A stretch of DNA of 64,000 bases from Sipunculus nudus (GCA_026874595.1 CM049306.1:57356019-57420018); one strand, 5' to 3'. Numbered from the stretch's first letter, positions 11,902-25,045 are shown. The notes: a model not told the origin generated them from the sequence alone. Numbers and translations: made by a program.

Positions 11902-13633
11902 ATTGTATCCGCCAAAACAGAGTTTTGCGGATACTATGTTTTCAGCTGCACACCGCCGCCGCCGCGTAGGTTTCCGGAGAACTCCTCTGTAACCGCTGGG
12001 CGGAATTTTACGAAACCCGGGATTATGTTCGGGTCACATGTGAACTGCTGCGCCCTGATTTTGTTTTGACCTCTGACCTTTCCTCTGCGCTCTGCGTCTG
12101 TTTGTGCGCTTGTTTCCACACATAAACCCACATATCTCGGGAACCGTTTGACGGATCGGGAAAATTTTTTTGCACAAATGTAGCCCTTGGAGAGCTTTAT
12201 AACATACACAAAAAATGGTGGGGCCACCTGCAACCATGTTTGCACAGTGTCCATCTGTTCGTCTGCCTTGGGTTAAAATCACTCATATCTCTGCAGTGAC
12301 TTGACTAATTCACCTGAAATTTGGCATGCGTATACATCCTGGATAGCTTTTCTGATTTTGTGACAGGTGGCGCCACCTACATTCACGTTTACGCTGCAGA
12401 CATCCAAGCTCATATCTCGGGAACCGTTTGACTGATCAGGAAAATTTTTTTGCACAAATGTAGCCCTTGGAGAGCTTTATAACATACACAAAAATGGTGG
12501 GGCCACCTGCAACAATGTTTGCACAGTGTCCATCTGTTCGTCTGCCTTGGGTTAAAATCACTCATATCTCTGCAGTGACTTGACTAATTCACCTGAAATT
12601 TGGGATGCGTATACATCCTGGATAGCTTTTCTGATTTTGTGACAGGTGGCGCCACCTACATTCACGTTTACGCTGCAGACATCCAAGCTCATATCTCGGG
12701 AACCGTTTGACGGATCAGGAAATTTTTTTTGCACAAATGTAGCCCTTGGAGAGCTTTATAACATACACAAAAAATGGTGGCGCCACCTGCAACCATGTTT
12801 GCACAGTGTCCATCTGTTTGTCTGCCTTGGGTTAAAATCACTCATATCTCTGCAGTGACTTGACTAATTCACCTGAAATTCGGCATGCGTATACATCCTG
12901 GATAGCTTTTCTGATTTTATGACAGGTGGCGCCACCTACATTCACGTTTATGCTGCAGACATCCAAGCTCATATCTCGGGAACCGTTTGACTGATCAGGA
13001 AAATTATTTTGCACAAATGTAGCCCTTGGAGAGCTTTATAACATACGCAAAACTGGTGGCGCCACCTACAGCCATTTTTGCACAGCTCCTGTCTGTTTGT
13101 CTGCCATTGGATAAAATCACTCATATCTCGGCAGTGGTTTGACATATCTGGCTAAAATTTTGCAGGTTTATACATCCCTGACAGCTCTCTTGATTTTATG
13201 ACAGGTGGAGCCACTTGCATTCTAGTTTATGCAGCTGACATCCAAGCTCATATCTTGGGAACCGACTGATTGGGCCAAAGTTTTGCATGTGTATAGTTCT
13301 CACATAGCTCTTTATCATACGCAAAACTGGTACCGTCACCTGCAACCATTTTTGCTCAGCGTCCATCTGATACACGGGCTAAAATCACTCATATACATGT
13401 AGTGGTTTGACTTATCTGCCTTAAATTTTGCATATGTATACAACTGGGACGGCTTTCTGGATTTTGTGGTAGGGGGGGCAACCTTCATACACAATTTGGC
13501 TGCAGACATCCATGCTAATATGCAACACTTCACTCTATTTCCCCTTGCCACTTAATCCATGCCTCACTTCACCCGTTCCACTCTGATTTAGGCGGATACA
13601 CGTAGTCGCTTGTCGACTACCCATATTCTAGTT
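11902..13633 (+). mobile_element. H1 element, copy 1 (Helentron/pearl-like, non-autonomous)
   Basis: Starts ATTGTATCCGCC with a 5' hairpin at 11905-11934 (GTATCCGCCAAAAC against GTTTTGCGGATAC) and a GCC-rich stretch. The interior is a tandem array of about 280 bp, itself a dimer of two diverged halves of about 140 bp. The 3' end is GTAGTCG, CTTGT, CGACTAC (7-bp stem), then CCATATT and CTAGTT. A 3' hairpin just upstream of CTAG, a 5' hairpin, an internal satellite and no TIRs fit the Helitron/Helentron class (HINE or pearl-type elements). No protein is encoded. Confidence 0.75.
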
Positions 13634-13733
13634 TGCAATATAATTGAGTGGTTTACTGTGATTCAGTTGAGCAGCATTGAATGCTTAAGTGAGAGTGCAG
13701 TACCTCAGAAACAAATTTTTAATGAGTCACTTA

Positions 13734-14026
13734 GGCCAAAAAAAGGTATAGTTCTAAGGCACTTTTTTTTTTAAACCAGTACTGGCAGGCAATTTTTTTA
13801 CCTTATTTTTGTATGTTTCGATAAAAATATCATATCATCAGGGAATAGCATGATAAAAACAGATTTTTTTTTGCTAAACAGGTGAAAGCATTACATCGCA
13901 AAGGAAATCTTATCAAAATTGTATTATTTTATGTTCTTGAAAGATGAAAATCAAATAAAAATTTTTGATGCGAGGGGTTCAAATTGACTTGGGTGGTGCC
14001 TAAGAACCATACTTATTTTATTGGCC
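13734..14026. mobile_element. Harbinger-like MITE, copy 1
   Basis: Both ends begin GGCCAAAAA or GGCCAATAA in inverted orientation, followed by a match of the type TATRGTTCTNAGGCAC. Exact TTA trinucleotides flank the element at 13731-13733 and 14027-14029, the target duplication typical of PIF/Harbinger. The same family occurs at 58105-58367. Confidence 0.8.
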
Positions 14027-14029
14027 TTA

Positions 14030-14740
14030 GTCTTTCATCATCCAAGCTTAATAAAAGAAAAAGGGTGAAGGAGCATTCAGTTTCATAAACTACTGGGTAT
14101 TGAAGGTATGTATTTAAACATACATCTAAATAGTGACATGAACTTGGGCCACTGCTGGAAATTATGGGTAATTTTTGTTGTCTGCAAATTGCCAGAATCA
14201 TTCTTCGACCTGTTCAGATGAACTTGGCGTTTGCACACGCAGAGTGTGTATGTATGTACATATGGAAAGAGTTCATATTCGTTAATTTTTTTCGCTAAAT
14301 TTTTCAGTTTGCATTACAAACTGCTTTATACTGACCATATAGGCAGTTATGAAAACACAATCTTCTTATATTATATATATGTTCATGTTATATTTTATAG
14401 AAGGTTGCTCTAGTCCTGTCTTGTCTATTCCCATGCAGAGAGTATACAAGTAAACTTACAGCACAGAAATAGTATGTCCATATAGGTATTTATAAGGGGC
14501 AGAGGGCTGTGTGACATCGTTCCAATAAAGCGATTCATGAGCCAGCCTAGCACTTAGACCTGCCACCTGGTCATTTATCACATCACACTACTAGACCTGT
14601 TATTTCTCTCTCTCAGGTAATAGCTACAATTATCTTAATACAAGTTATTATGCTGTGCCCTTGTATCTTCTATTACTTGTCCAGAAACATTTTCACGGGA
14701 ATATTTGCATATCTCAGGGCTTTAAAGTGACCTGTTCTGG
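14030..14740. other. non-coding, nothing recognised
   Basis: No supported feature. Confidence 0.55.
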
Positions 14741-15075
14741 TATCTGAAGTCTATTAACTAAAGATAATTCCTTGAAAATTTCCAAAAATAGGTCAGAAAA
14801 GGCTGATCCCACCGCACACAGGCTGTTCATTTTGTTAATATCCATGTGGTTATAACGTGGGGTTCCACCAAAATAAACCAACACATTCATTAAGGACATG
14901 CGGCAGCTATTCTCCAGAACCAGAGTTTTGCAATGAGCCTCTTGCATCTAGAGACCTCATAACTTCTGCACATGTATGCAGCCTACCACCTTAGGCTACA
15001 TCTGTTTGTCAACAATGAACATGTACCGTGTTTACTAACAGCTTGTTGATAAACAAGCTCATACATCCACCTTAG
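14741..15075 (-). mobile_element. SINE family B, copy 1 (reverse)
   Basis: The reverse complement aligns along its length with copies at 26.63-26.92 kb (also reverse) and 45.89-46.17 kb (forward). Shared landmarks are CATGTCCTTAATGAA/CTGATGTCCTTGTTGAA, a cCCACgTTATAA segment followed by GGATATtA, CAGCCTGtGTGCgGTG, and the tail AAGGAATTATCTTTAGTTAA. The tRNA-like head is clearest in the 32.2 kb partial copy. Confidence 0.6.
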
Positions 15076-17174
15076 AGGTGTCAGAAGAACTTTTTGTAAC
15101 AGGAACTACCTGTTAAGTTCATTAATATGTAAGCAGGGTAAGCTATAAAATATAAAATTCTGCAGGAAAGTTAGGTGAATGAAAGGCTTTAATTTAAAAC
15201 AACCAGTGTATGAGGTTTTGATCCTTAAAATTTTTGTGGTTGTGGCTTACTCTGTGTCATTGGGTACAAGGCCTTCACTTTCATTCTCAAAGGATCTTGC
15301 ACAGTATTACTTTTGTAAACACTGAACATCTTCTTGTCATATGAAAGTGATGATTGTTTTGTATCTTACAAATTGTATCATCTGGGTTACAATTTATCAA
15401 ACTCACTTTGATTATGGTACCTGAAAATGATAATTGATGAGTCTTTTTTGCTGTACTGATAGGTGTCTCTTGGTTCTGTAACCAATTGCCAATTACATGT
15501 CTCTGCAAATATGGTACTACATCATATGGTCTATTTATGTGGGACTTTTAAACTGAAAGGTTATACTGCTACTGTAGATAAATCATCTTTAAAGAGCACA
15601 TTCTTAAAAGTAGTGCAAATCTCAGTGAGAATTCTGTGTCAGTGATTTAGTATTTAGCAAACAAGTGCCCAGCAGGAGATTTTATCAAGCAGTTCATTAA
15701 GTCTGGAGGCATTTGACAGGTAGAAGTAAAGAAGAAATTTTATGACTGCACTGTATATGACAAAAGTTAAAAAAAGACTGAAAAAAAGTTATTATTTATG
15801 ACCTAGTTTTCTCTGGCTGTTGTTGTTGTTGTGTTTACTTGAGTTTAGAAAAGTTTGTGATGAAAAACTGTTTAATGAAGAGTTGTTAAAGAAGTAAGGC
15901 TGAGTACATGGGGGGGGGGGGGGGGTGTATTACTATAAATTCTTGTCACAAGATTTATCAATAAAGATTAACATTTCAGATCATAAGATTGAGTCTTCAA
16001 ATTTGTTGTAGTAACCAAACCTGGTAGTAAAGAAGTTACGTTAAAAATAAAAAAAAAGTGTCTGAAAAACTTTAGGAATATTCATTTATTTATGATTCTT
16101 ATCAGAGGCATTGAATACCATGTCATTTCTTGTCAGATCCTTTCATAATCACATTGATCCTTGTTAGAGCAGTTGATTATCATATCAGTCTACCAGCATC
16201 TCACAATTTATTTCAGTTTATTGCACCAGCCCTGTAATGTAACATAGTACTGGTGTGTGGCTCAGACCTCTGTGAGTGAAAGTGTAGGTTGATGCTGCAG
16301 TGTATCTTTGATTGTTACCTGACACAGACTTTGGGACAATGTAAACTGTACCATTTTGTGTAAGGGAATCAGCTGGGTCAAGGGTATTGTACATATTAGT
16401 TAAGATTCACAAATCAGAATCTAGGATTTTTTATGTGCAGACGGCAAAAAGGTTTTGCACAAAAGAAAGCAGCGGTGTGAATCAAGGTATAGGAGTCAAA
16501 TTCACCAATGTCAATGTGACTTTTCAAAATGGCTTCAAGGAGACTCGAGACAAGTTGTGTAAGGTTCACATACAGGTTCAAGTTCAGATCAATATGTCAT
16601 CTTCAGGCCATCTACGTAAACAGCCTGAGCTCTTAAACAGTTTGTTGTTGATGTCTCTGTTAAAGGAAGAAACCACGATACCAACTCAGATGTAAACCCA
16701 TGCCAGGGAACGCGCACCGAGTCGGATATAAAGATGGTAATGGTGGACAATATATGAGAAATCATAAAAAAAATAGTCATTGTAGAACTGGCTATAAACC
16801 TTATTGCATGGCACAGAAAGAAAGGGAATAGGTTAAAAAAGGTTTTGACGGATTTGTCAGTACACATGATGCCACAGGTCATGTGGAAATTTAAATAAGT
16901 TCTCGATAAGCCAAGTCAGAAGGAAGACTTATTCATGGAGTGACCTTTTCTGGTATTCACCAGCTTATTTCTGGGCAGATACTGATGTAGTGTGTTCTGG
17001 TCATGGGGCAGTGTGATAGATCATATTAACTGATGTCCTTTGTTCCCTCAGCCTCCCATTGACAGCTCTCCATCAAATATCTGTCTTGTCATATCACTCT
17101 CTTCTTAGATAAGGCAGAGGAGGCCAGATAGAAGTCAGCCACAGATTAAAGTAACTCATTCCACTCTTGCTCTT
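15076..17174. other. non-coding, poly(G) at 15910-15925
   Basis: No gene or transposon supported. Contains a run of 16 G and a short TGT trinucleotide repeat near 15822. The pair of opposed frames around 16.4-16.9 kb are mutual shadows without recognisable composition. Confidence 0.55.
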
Positions 17175-17366
17175 CAGGAGCGGATCCAGGATTTTGGAAA
17201 AGCAGGGGTCCAATTAAGGAGAACTAATGAAAAACCTAAAAAAAAAGATCACCAGGTCAAGAAAAGGGGGGGTCCAGGCTGCAGAATTTTGTGTGAAACC
17301 CTAGAAAAATGCTGCAGCTGATGAAAAAGGAGGGGGGTCTGGACCCCTCTCCTGGATCCGCTTCTG
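17175..17366. mobile_element. hAT-like MITE, CAGRAGCGGATCCAGG ends
   Basis: Left CAGGAGCGGATCCAGG and right CCTGGATCCGCTTCTG are 16-bp inverted repeats with one mismatch. About 190 bp. GCTCTT occurs on both sides (17169-17174 and 17366-17371), overlapping the last base of the right end, and may be part of the target duplication. A related single end (CAGAAGCGGACCCAGCAGG) lies at 19716 without a visible partner. Confidence 0.7.
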
Positions 17367-17836
17367 CTCTTACACAAGTCATGTTACTTTATGAGTGCAA
17401 GTGTATTATATATATATTGCATGAACCAGGGTGATCTTGCATGAGGTCTGTGAATGTGTTATGGACAAGAAATGTTATATAAGAATGCAATATACATGCT
17501 AAAGGAGTGCCAGTAAAAAATGTAACATACTTATGGCCATAGTGATTATCATTAGGTCATTAATAATAAAGACTTGATCTGCATAGGTTAAATTCAGACC
17601 TTGCTTTGTATTTTTTCCCAGATAGCTTAAGCCCTCTGTAATGATCTGTAATGCATTTTTCAAGCAACCGTTCCAAATATTTACCTGTATTAGCAGGTGA
17701 ATCTGTTCATTTCAGATGAACTACAAATCTGCCAGTCTACTAGTAAGCCTGAATCAGATCTCAAATGACTAAGGGATTACACCATGTTCTACGCAGCAGT
17801 CAGTGTTTCTTTTAGGAAGTAGTCCCATCATACTTT
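17367..17836. other. non-coding, nothing recognised
   Basis: No supported feature. Confidence 0.55.
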
Positions 17837-17955
17837 AAATAATAGTAATAACAATAATAATAATAATAACCATAATAATAATAATCATAAATATAATACT
17901 GTATTGATTATATTAATGATAACAATTAAATTAATAATAATAATAAGAATAAGAA
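17837..17955. repeat. imperfect (AAT)n microsatellite
   Basis: Interrupted AAT/ATA trinucleotide repeat. Confidence 0.85.
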
Positions 17956-18086
17956 AAAAAACTTTTAAATTGAAATTTTAAGAAAAAGGTAAGAAAGCAT
18001 TCCCTTGTTGTAGAGAGACTTTTTCCTACCATGACATCACATATGATATCAACCTGCTAATTACCAGCATTATGCATATATAAATA

Positions 18087-18089
<3 letters not shown>

Positions 18090-18125
<36 letters not shown>
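18090..18125. repeat. (AT)n microsatellite, left of MITE
   Basis: Pure AT dinucleotide run that abuts the MITE at 18126. A second AT run continues on the other side (18553-18600), suggesting one microsatellite split by the insertion. Confidence 0.9.
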
Positions 18126-18126
<1 letters not shown>

Positions 18127-18552
18127 TGTGGTTTGCTTCATATTCGCGAGGCTGAAATTTCGCGATTTTTCAATTTTTCTTGTTTCGCGAGGGTTTCATT
18201 TTCGCGATCTCACCAGAACACAAATATTTGGTAAAGCCATACCTATGTGTGTTATAAAATAAGAATAAGTCATGAGTTTGTGATATTTTTTCTCATATAA
18301 CGATGGGCCCGAACACAAAGCACAGGTAGTTTAGTTCAAATTAAGGGGAACGTTTTCCCTATACCTGCATGGATGTAACTTATTATAAAAATTCTCATTG
18401 TTCTAATCTGTTCCCATACAAATACTGGCTACATTAAATAAAAAGGACGTACTCCATTGGCCAATTATTCCCGAGGGTTTCATTTTCGCGATTATTTCCC
18501 ATTCGCGAATATCGCGAAATTAAAACCCTCGCGAACAAAAAGGCAACCACAG
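18126..18552. mobile_element. CGCG-rich TIR MITE with TA duplication
   Basis: CTGTGGTTTGCTTCATATT then CGCGAGG at the left matches the reverse complement of CCTCGCGAACAAAAAGGC then AACCACAG at the right. Inverted similarity continues over about 80 bp, with repeated TTCGCGA/TTTCGCGAT motifs. TA flanks both ends, as for Tc/mariner-type elements. The many intact CpG sites suggest recent insertion or selection. Confidence 0.8.
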
Positions 18553-18556
18553 TATA

Positions 18557-18589
<33 letters not shown>

Positions 18590-18600
18590 ATATATATATT
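18553..18600. repeat. (AT)n microsatellite, right of MITE
   Basis: Slightly interrupted AT/TTTA run continuing the microsatellite on the right of the MITE. Confidence 0.9.
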
Positions 18601-20263
18601 AAACAGTTTGCCGACACTGTTTATTTAATTATTTCTATAAATAAATCAGATACACCACAGCTTATTTGGTTTTGAGTGATACAAATAGTAGTTAATATAT
18701 TTCTGCCTTTCACATAATTTGATAGATAAGATGTATTGGATTATTGCCAGCTTCAGGTCAGATCACCAGCGAGACACGATACTGATTCATCTAAAGATAC
18801 CCAGTCTGTGTGCTGGTACAGGACACCCACAGATGACCCCAGCTCAGCTGGATGAAGAAGCCAGAAATGTGTCTGATCTGTCTCCCATATCCTCCTGAGT
18901 GAATTGGGCCTGACAGCATTCAAACACATAAAATATAAAAACCCTCTTTATAAGAGAAGTTCACCTTGTGCTTGCCAGGAGCTGGGACAAACTGCAGTCT
19001 AAATCAATAAAATAAACAGACTGCCTCTCGCAATCTTGTCTCAATTCAATTTTGTTTTTTTTTCTCCCCCATCTTGATATTGAGCTAGGAATTAGGGCTT
19101 GTATACGACTGTCCTATGGACATATTTGTCAATCATCTTATGATTAAATATGGCTGATGCCTTTTATAGCATTATTGATATTTTCCAGTTTTGAAATGGG
19201 TCATCATTTTATTTCATATAAGCTCTAATTGTATCCCCAGACCCAGGTCCATGTGACTTTGTACAAAATGGGATTTCCATCAGCCAACTTGACATGTGCT
19301 GAGTTCACTGGGGTAGTTTCTGATAGATGGCGCTGTGGTAGCCCCTGTGTTAAATCCTGTCAAATTTCTCATGATTTTATTTCCTTACACTTGGTATTCT
19401 TCCTGACAGTTCAAAACAAAGAGTGAGCATTTTCAAGGCATGGCCACAGAGTGTGTACGTAACAGTGACGAGTGCCAAGACTGTCAGTAATATATATATA
19501 TTACCTTGAAGACCTGGTCAGTGATGGTTTACATTGCGAACCGGAATGAGACGTGGAGGCACACAGTGTTTCGTTGATATTTGACTGGTTTCTATCGTTG
19601 GACGTATAAAGAATAGATTGATATGAGGAACACATGAAAGATTAATTAAATGTACGTTGCAAGGAAACTGTTCCTGAAAAAGGGAAACAGAAATATGCAT
19701 ACATTGTAAGTAGCAGAAGCGGACCCAGCAGGACTCCATGCAGTGGGTCCGTATCCCATTTTCAACCACCACAACCTTTCTTTCACCGTAACAGACAAAT
19801 TTTGAGGCCTGGAACCCCCGCACCCAACCAACCCTGCCCAACCACAGCCCTGTTCCTGAAATTGGGACCTTGAATTAGGTTTTGTCATTAATCCTCCTGG
19901 GTTGAACTCTCCATTTCATAAAGCGAGAAACATGTGTTTTTCTCTTTTACTGACCACGCACGTGGGTCAAATCCCTCATTGAATGCAAGCATTATTCATA
20001 TGAACAATAGTCCTTAGTGTTAGAGGTAAAGTGACCACGATGCACGCATTATGGTGATTGTCGAAGGCAGTTCGGCTGTGCTCAGTAAAAAAACGGACAA
20101 AACACTCAAAATTATATGTATATTAAAAATTATTTATTTTCATATCGCCTATGTCACTGCGGGGATAATAACCTTTAAAATGATGTATGGCACAATATTG
20201 TACAAAACGCGTTTAAAGAGAACACTGCGAACAAATGTGAACCGAATTCCTTTTATAAGTATT

Positions 20264-20265
<2 letters not shown>
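18601..20265. other. non-coding, possible hAT-type MITE end near 19716
   Basis: No gene supported. CAGAAGCGGACCCAGCAGG at 19716 looks like one TIR of the 17.2-kb MITE type and is followed by a short inverted CGGACCCA/TGGGTCCG pair. The minus-strand frame over 19518-19841 reads through this repeat and is not a gene. Confidence 0.45.

Positions 20266-20318
<53 letters not shown>
20266..20318. repeat. (AT)n microsatellite
   Basis: About 26 pure AT dinucleotides. Confidence 0.95.
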
Positions 20319-20322
<4 letters not shown>

Positions 20323-20695
20323 TAGTATGTACCTGTCTGCTACTGTGTACACATATTAATGTTTGTACAGTTCCTCCCAGATATTGGATATATGTGAAAG
20401 GTTTGTGGTTAAGACGTTGCTAGGGCTGAGATGGGTGGCCATGGTTAACATGATTAAAATCTGCTATTGTAATTTTACAGTGAAAAAAAAGGGAATTCTA
20501 ACTTTTTGTCTCTTTTTACCCATGTGCTGATTGCATATAAGATATGTTGATTTTAGCTTTAGCCTGGTCATGCATATTATGGTCTGCTATTACCCTTGGA
20601 TGGTACGGATGCCTCATAAGAAACTAATTGAGATTTACGGGCATTATCAGTGACTACAAGGATAACAGTTTTATGCTTCAAAGTGCAGGCCTGCA
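20319..20695. other. non-coding, nothing recognised
   Basis: No supported feature. Confidence 0.55.
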
Positions 20696-20910
20696 AAAAA
20701 AAAAACTGTAGTACTCTGAATTACCTAGACTTGAATACTTGAGTAATACTTCTTTCTTGATAATTACTGAAAAGTACGGAAAAGTGTCCCAAATATACTT
20801 TTGAGTACTTCTCAGTACACATTTCAGTACTATTTGGTATTTTTCAGTATACTTTTTGGTATATTCTGTAAACTTTTCAGTACTTTTCAGTATTTTTTCA
20901 GTATTTACCA
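20696..20910. repeat. degenerate short repeat of TTTCAGTACTT type
   Basis: Irregular tandem variants of CAGTACTTTTCAGTA dominate the interval. Confidence 0.7.
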
Positions 20911-21041
20911 AGACCTGGCTTTTGACTCCAGAGCTGAAGGTCTCTGTGTGATCCAGAGACTCCTCTGAATCAGTGAAATTCAGTTAAGTCTTTAACTACA
21001 GGTTATTAGTTCTGAATCAAGTATACCAAAGTGCATGTGTA

Positions 21042-21954
21042 ATTGTATCCGCCAAAACAGTTTTGCAGATACTATGTTTTCAGCCCACCGCCGCCGCCGC
21101 TGCCGCGGCCGCGTAGGTGTCCCGAGAACTCCTCCGTAACCGCTGGGCGGAATTTTACGAAACCCGGGATTATGTTCGGATCACGTGTGAACTGCTGCCC
21201 CCCGATTTTGTTTTGACCTCTGACCTTTCCTCTGCGCTCTGTGTCCGTTTGTGCGTCTGTTTCCACACATAAACCCACATATCTTGGGAACCGTTTGACT
21301 GATCAGGAACATTTTTTTGCACAAATGTAGCCCTTGGAGAGTTTTATAACATGCACAAAAAACTGGTGGCGCCACCTGGAACCATGTTTGCACAGTGTCC
21401 ATCTGTTCGTCTGCCTTGGGTTAAAATCACTCATATCTCTGCAGTGACTTGACTAATTCACCTGAAATTCGGCATGCGTATACATCCTGGATAGCTTTTC
21501 TGATTTTATGACAGGTGGTGCCACCTACATTCACGTTAACGCTGCAGACATCCAAGCTCATATCTTGGGAACCTTTTGACCAATTGGACCAAAATTTTGC
21601 ATGTGTATAGATCTCACGTAACTCTTTATCATGCGCAAAACTGGTGGCGCCACCTGCAACCATTTTTGCTCAGCGTCCATCTGTTTGTCTGCCACGGGCT
21701 AAAATCACTCATATACATGTAGTGGTTTGACTTATCTGCCTTAAATTTTGCATATGTATACAACTTGGACGGCTTTCTGGATTTTGTGGTAGGGGGGGCA
21801 ACCTACATACACAATTTGGCTGCAGACATCCATGCTAATATGCAACACTTCACTCTATTTCCCCCCTGCCACTCAATCCATGCCTCACTTCACCCGTTCC
21901 ACTCTGATTTAGGCAGATACACGTAGTTGCTTGTCAACTACCCGTATTCTAGTT
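21042..21954 (+). mobile_element. H1 element, copy 2 (short array)
   Basis: Same 5' hairpin (GTATCCGCCAAAAC against GTTTTGCAGATAC), GCC-rich leader and 3' end (GTAGTTGCTTGTCAACTAC, then CCGTATTCTAGTT) as copy 1. It carries fewer internal units and is 913 bp long. The 3' hairpin keeps pairing through a compensatory change (GTAGTTG with CAACTAC, against GTAGTCG with CGACTAC in copy 1), which supports a functional role for the stem. Confidence 0.8.
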
Positions 21955-24752
21955 ATGAAATGTGGAAGGCTAGCTAGGTTAATATGATTCTTATCATATA
22001 TGGTTACCTTCATCCTCATTAAGAAGGCAATGCCCCCTGCAGGACATTTTACCAATTCTTTAAAATAAATGCTATAAGAATGTTTTTGATTAAAATGAAT
22101 ACTTTGGACAAAGAGAACTCTGGTTTGTTTTAGGATAAAAAATAAAAATGATGTTACCCTTATATTAAAGAAGAAAAAAAACAGGTACCTGTTGTTTCTT
22201 GATGACTTTAAATATTCTCAGTAGTTACATATTTACAGCACTGGGAGACTTATCTTGTAGCACTAACTTCAGACTAAGAGATGCAGTACTCTTTAATACC
22301 CAATTACTTCAGAACAGACATTTTCTGTGACATTAATAATTAATCAAAGGTATCATCTACAGCTGACCAGATGTTACTGCTAGCATACAGACAGAGCAGT
22401 TAAGGTTCAGAAATAGGACCTTTTTTTGTGGTAGCAAAATAAATCAGTAGGTCTATATCAGTATGGATCAATATGCTGACTATTTTTGTCATATCAGTTC
22501 ACCTTCATTTTACAGATAAATATGCAAACTGTGAAAAAAGAAAGGCTATTTATAAATAAATTACTCTGTCACATTAACAGTATTCAAACTAATAAATATT
22601 TAATAACAATTTTAAGAACATAAACAGGCCAACGCATAAAAATTTATACTCCGATGGGTAGCGAGGAAGAGCCCTCGAAAACGTCTGCTTGGATTATAGC
22701 TGGGTAGAAATCTGTAGTTTTATGACCATACCAATTTCATATGAAGTCCCATCAGGGCTGTAAATTGAGTCGGGCCCAGCTGCTTTTAGATCTGGGAATA
22801 ATTCTGAAATTGGATTTTGTGTTTGGTATGTGGGTGATTTGATGGTCCTGCCGTTTAATCTTCTTCTTCTCACCGCGCCAAGTGTCAAAGATTGCTGACA
22901 AGTTAGCGCATGATTTATTTAACCTGGCAGTAACCTCTGGGATGAGAAGGTGATGGTCAGGTTGCTGCCAGGTCGGACCAGGTATCAGGTGGAATATTAA
23001 ATTCTATCATAAGCCAAGGTTCATCAATTAATTATGCATGAAATTACTACAGGCTATCAGAAGTGTTCATATTGATTATTGACACAGATTTAGCAGTCAT
23101 TATTCAATATTGTGTGGACTGTTTATGGAGAGAAATTTTCGTGTTAATTATTGGCCCTTGTTCACTGATTGATTATTGGTGAAATTTAATGCTATCAATC
23201 AGAAATTATTTATATTGATTATTTGCACAGATTTAGCTTTTATTATTATTTGGACCCTTAATTTGAAGAAAATTTTTCGTTTTAATTATTATCCCGGATT
23301 CACTGATGGATTATTGATGAAATATAATGTTGTCTGTGAGGAGAAGTTTAAAAGGTCTATTATTACCCTATTAAAATTACCTGTTAAATTAAGGTTCCCT
23401 GTAAGGTGATTTTTCAATATATTGATTTTTTTGCCAATTGATAAGTGATTTGTTACAGATTTATCACAGATGTTTAGTACGGGGAATGTTGATGACAAAT
23501 AATATTTGCCAAGGTTTGGTGATTGTGTATATAGATGTAAACTTTAAAATTTTGTATGCATGACAAAGTAACACTTTGGTTGCTTTTTGTGTGTGAGGGT
23601 TTCAAATTCATGATATTTACAAAAGGGAATTGTTATGAAAATAAAACCTTTGTGAATAAGAGGTCCCATAACCATTGTTGAAAGCAAAGTTGAAAAGTAA
23701 AAGGTTGACATAATGAATAAATAAAGATTGTTTATGCTAAAAGATTTATATATTTTAAATGATTTCAGATCTTACCAATTGTCTGCCGTTAATGAATAAT
23801 ATTTTTTGTTAATAAGATTGTGTGCACATGATATTTGTAATAATCAATCAAAATAATAATGGATATACTCTGTGTATAGGCCTTTTGATTTGTGAGATCG
23901 TGAAAATGGAAATCCTCAATGAAACCATGAAAAGTGAAGATCGCAAAATTGCAACCCAGAGAATATAACACCAACAACAGTATTCATTCAGATCACAACA
24001 TAGGTTCAGTTTAGGAAAAATGAAGTACTGATACCACATTCTTATCAAAAATTGATCCAAAAAGACCTTTGCATTTATTGTGGGCATAGATTCTTCTCAG
24101 AACTACCAGTAATCTAATAGTTTCTGTCTGTGCCCTTTTCTGACTACCATTTGAATTAAAATTCATGTCTGGCATCACTATTTTTACGTATTTTAACAAA
24201 CACAACAGATGATCAAAGGTCAGATGGTGGCTGACATTTCGTTGAAGTCGCCAACGCAAAAACTACCCCGCCTACAACTACAAACATAGCCTTAAGTAAG
24301 GGCTTGTTGATTGATTTGGAATCAAGCGGAAAGAAGCCAGAATCCCAAGATCTTGAAGCAGAGCTGTGAGAATTCGCCCCAAGCAGAAAAAAAACAGTGT
24401 GCACACTACAGTCTGTCTGTAAGATCCCTTAGATATTGACTTCCTCTTGAGGAGCAATTTAGAAGTCTGAGTTTAACAATATTGTGTGTCAAAAAGTTCC
24501 TGTTGAACTTAATTTAGCAAATTAAATAAGACTGACGTGATTTTTTCTGCCATTGGAACATTGATGTAGGGAATATTTTTAAGACTTGAGAAAAGATGTT
24601 AAAATTGTAAATTGTATAATGACATCTAATTGTTCAGTGAGTTATATTCATTAAACATTTTATGTTTGCCTTCCTGTGCATTAAGGATATTATGTGTGTA
24701 CTTTAAAAAAAATTCTTAATTGGACCTGTATATGTCTAATATTAATTAAGCT
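21955..24752. other. AT-rich non-coding, possible decayed MITE remnants
   Basis: No gene recognised. At about 23585-23670 the sequence GTGAGGGTTTCAAATTCATG then ATATTTACAAA looks like the 18.1-kb MITE with its CpGs changed to TG/CA. A minus-strand open frame at 22694-22888 has an even composition but no recognised family. Confidence 0.4.
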
Positions 24753-25045
24753 GGCCTCCCACCTACTGATTTTTTGCCGGAAAAAAATCTGACGGGAAAA
24801 TTTGGCTGCAAAAATCCTTGACAGTGTCAAGTATGTGATGTCAGAACCCAAAAAGTTTGGCTGATTTTTCGGTCTTTCATCAGTAATGACAACATTGGCA
24901 ATCCAGAGGACTGATGAAGAGGGCCTGAAATGGTTGGGAAAAATTTGGTGGTGTGCACACAAAATCGGCAGGTATCCGGGCACGCCAACCAGTAAGACTT
25001 GTAGAATTTTCTGGCTGCTAAAACAAAATCGCTAGATGGGAGGGC
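24753..25045. mobile_element. TIR MITE, GCCCTCCCA type
   Basis: Left GGCCTCCCACCTACTGATTT and the reverse complement of the right end GCCCTCCCATCTAGCGATTT are inverted repeats of about 20 bp with few mismatches. About 290 bp, non-coding. Target duplication not resolved. Confidence 0.65.

Noticed and set aside
22694-22888. Minus-strand frame with a GPDSIYSPDG segment resembling a reverse transcriptase 'GPDGI' motif
   Set aside because: Only a few residues match, the surrounding residues do not fit a LINE reverse transcriptase, and no ATG starts the frame. A profile search could revive it.
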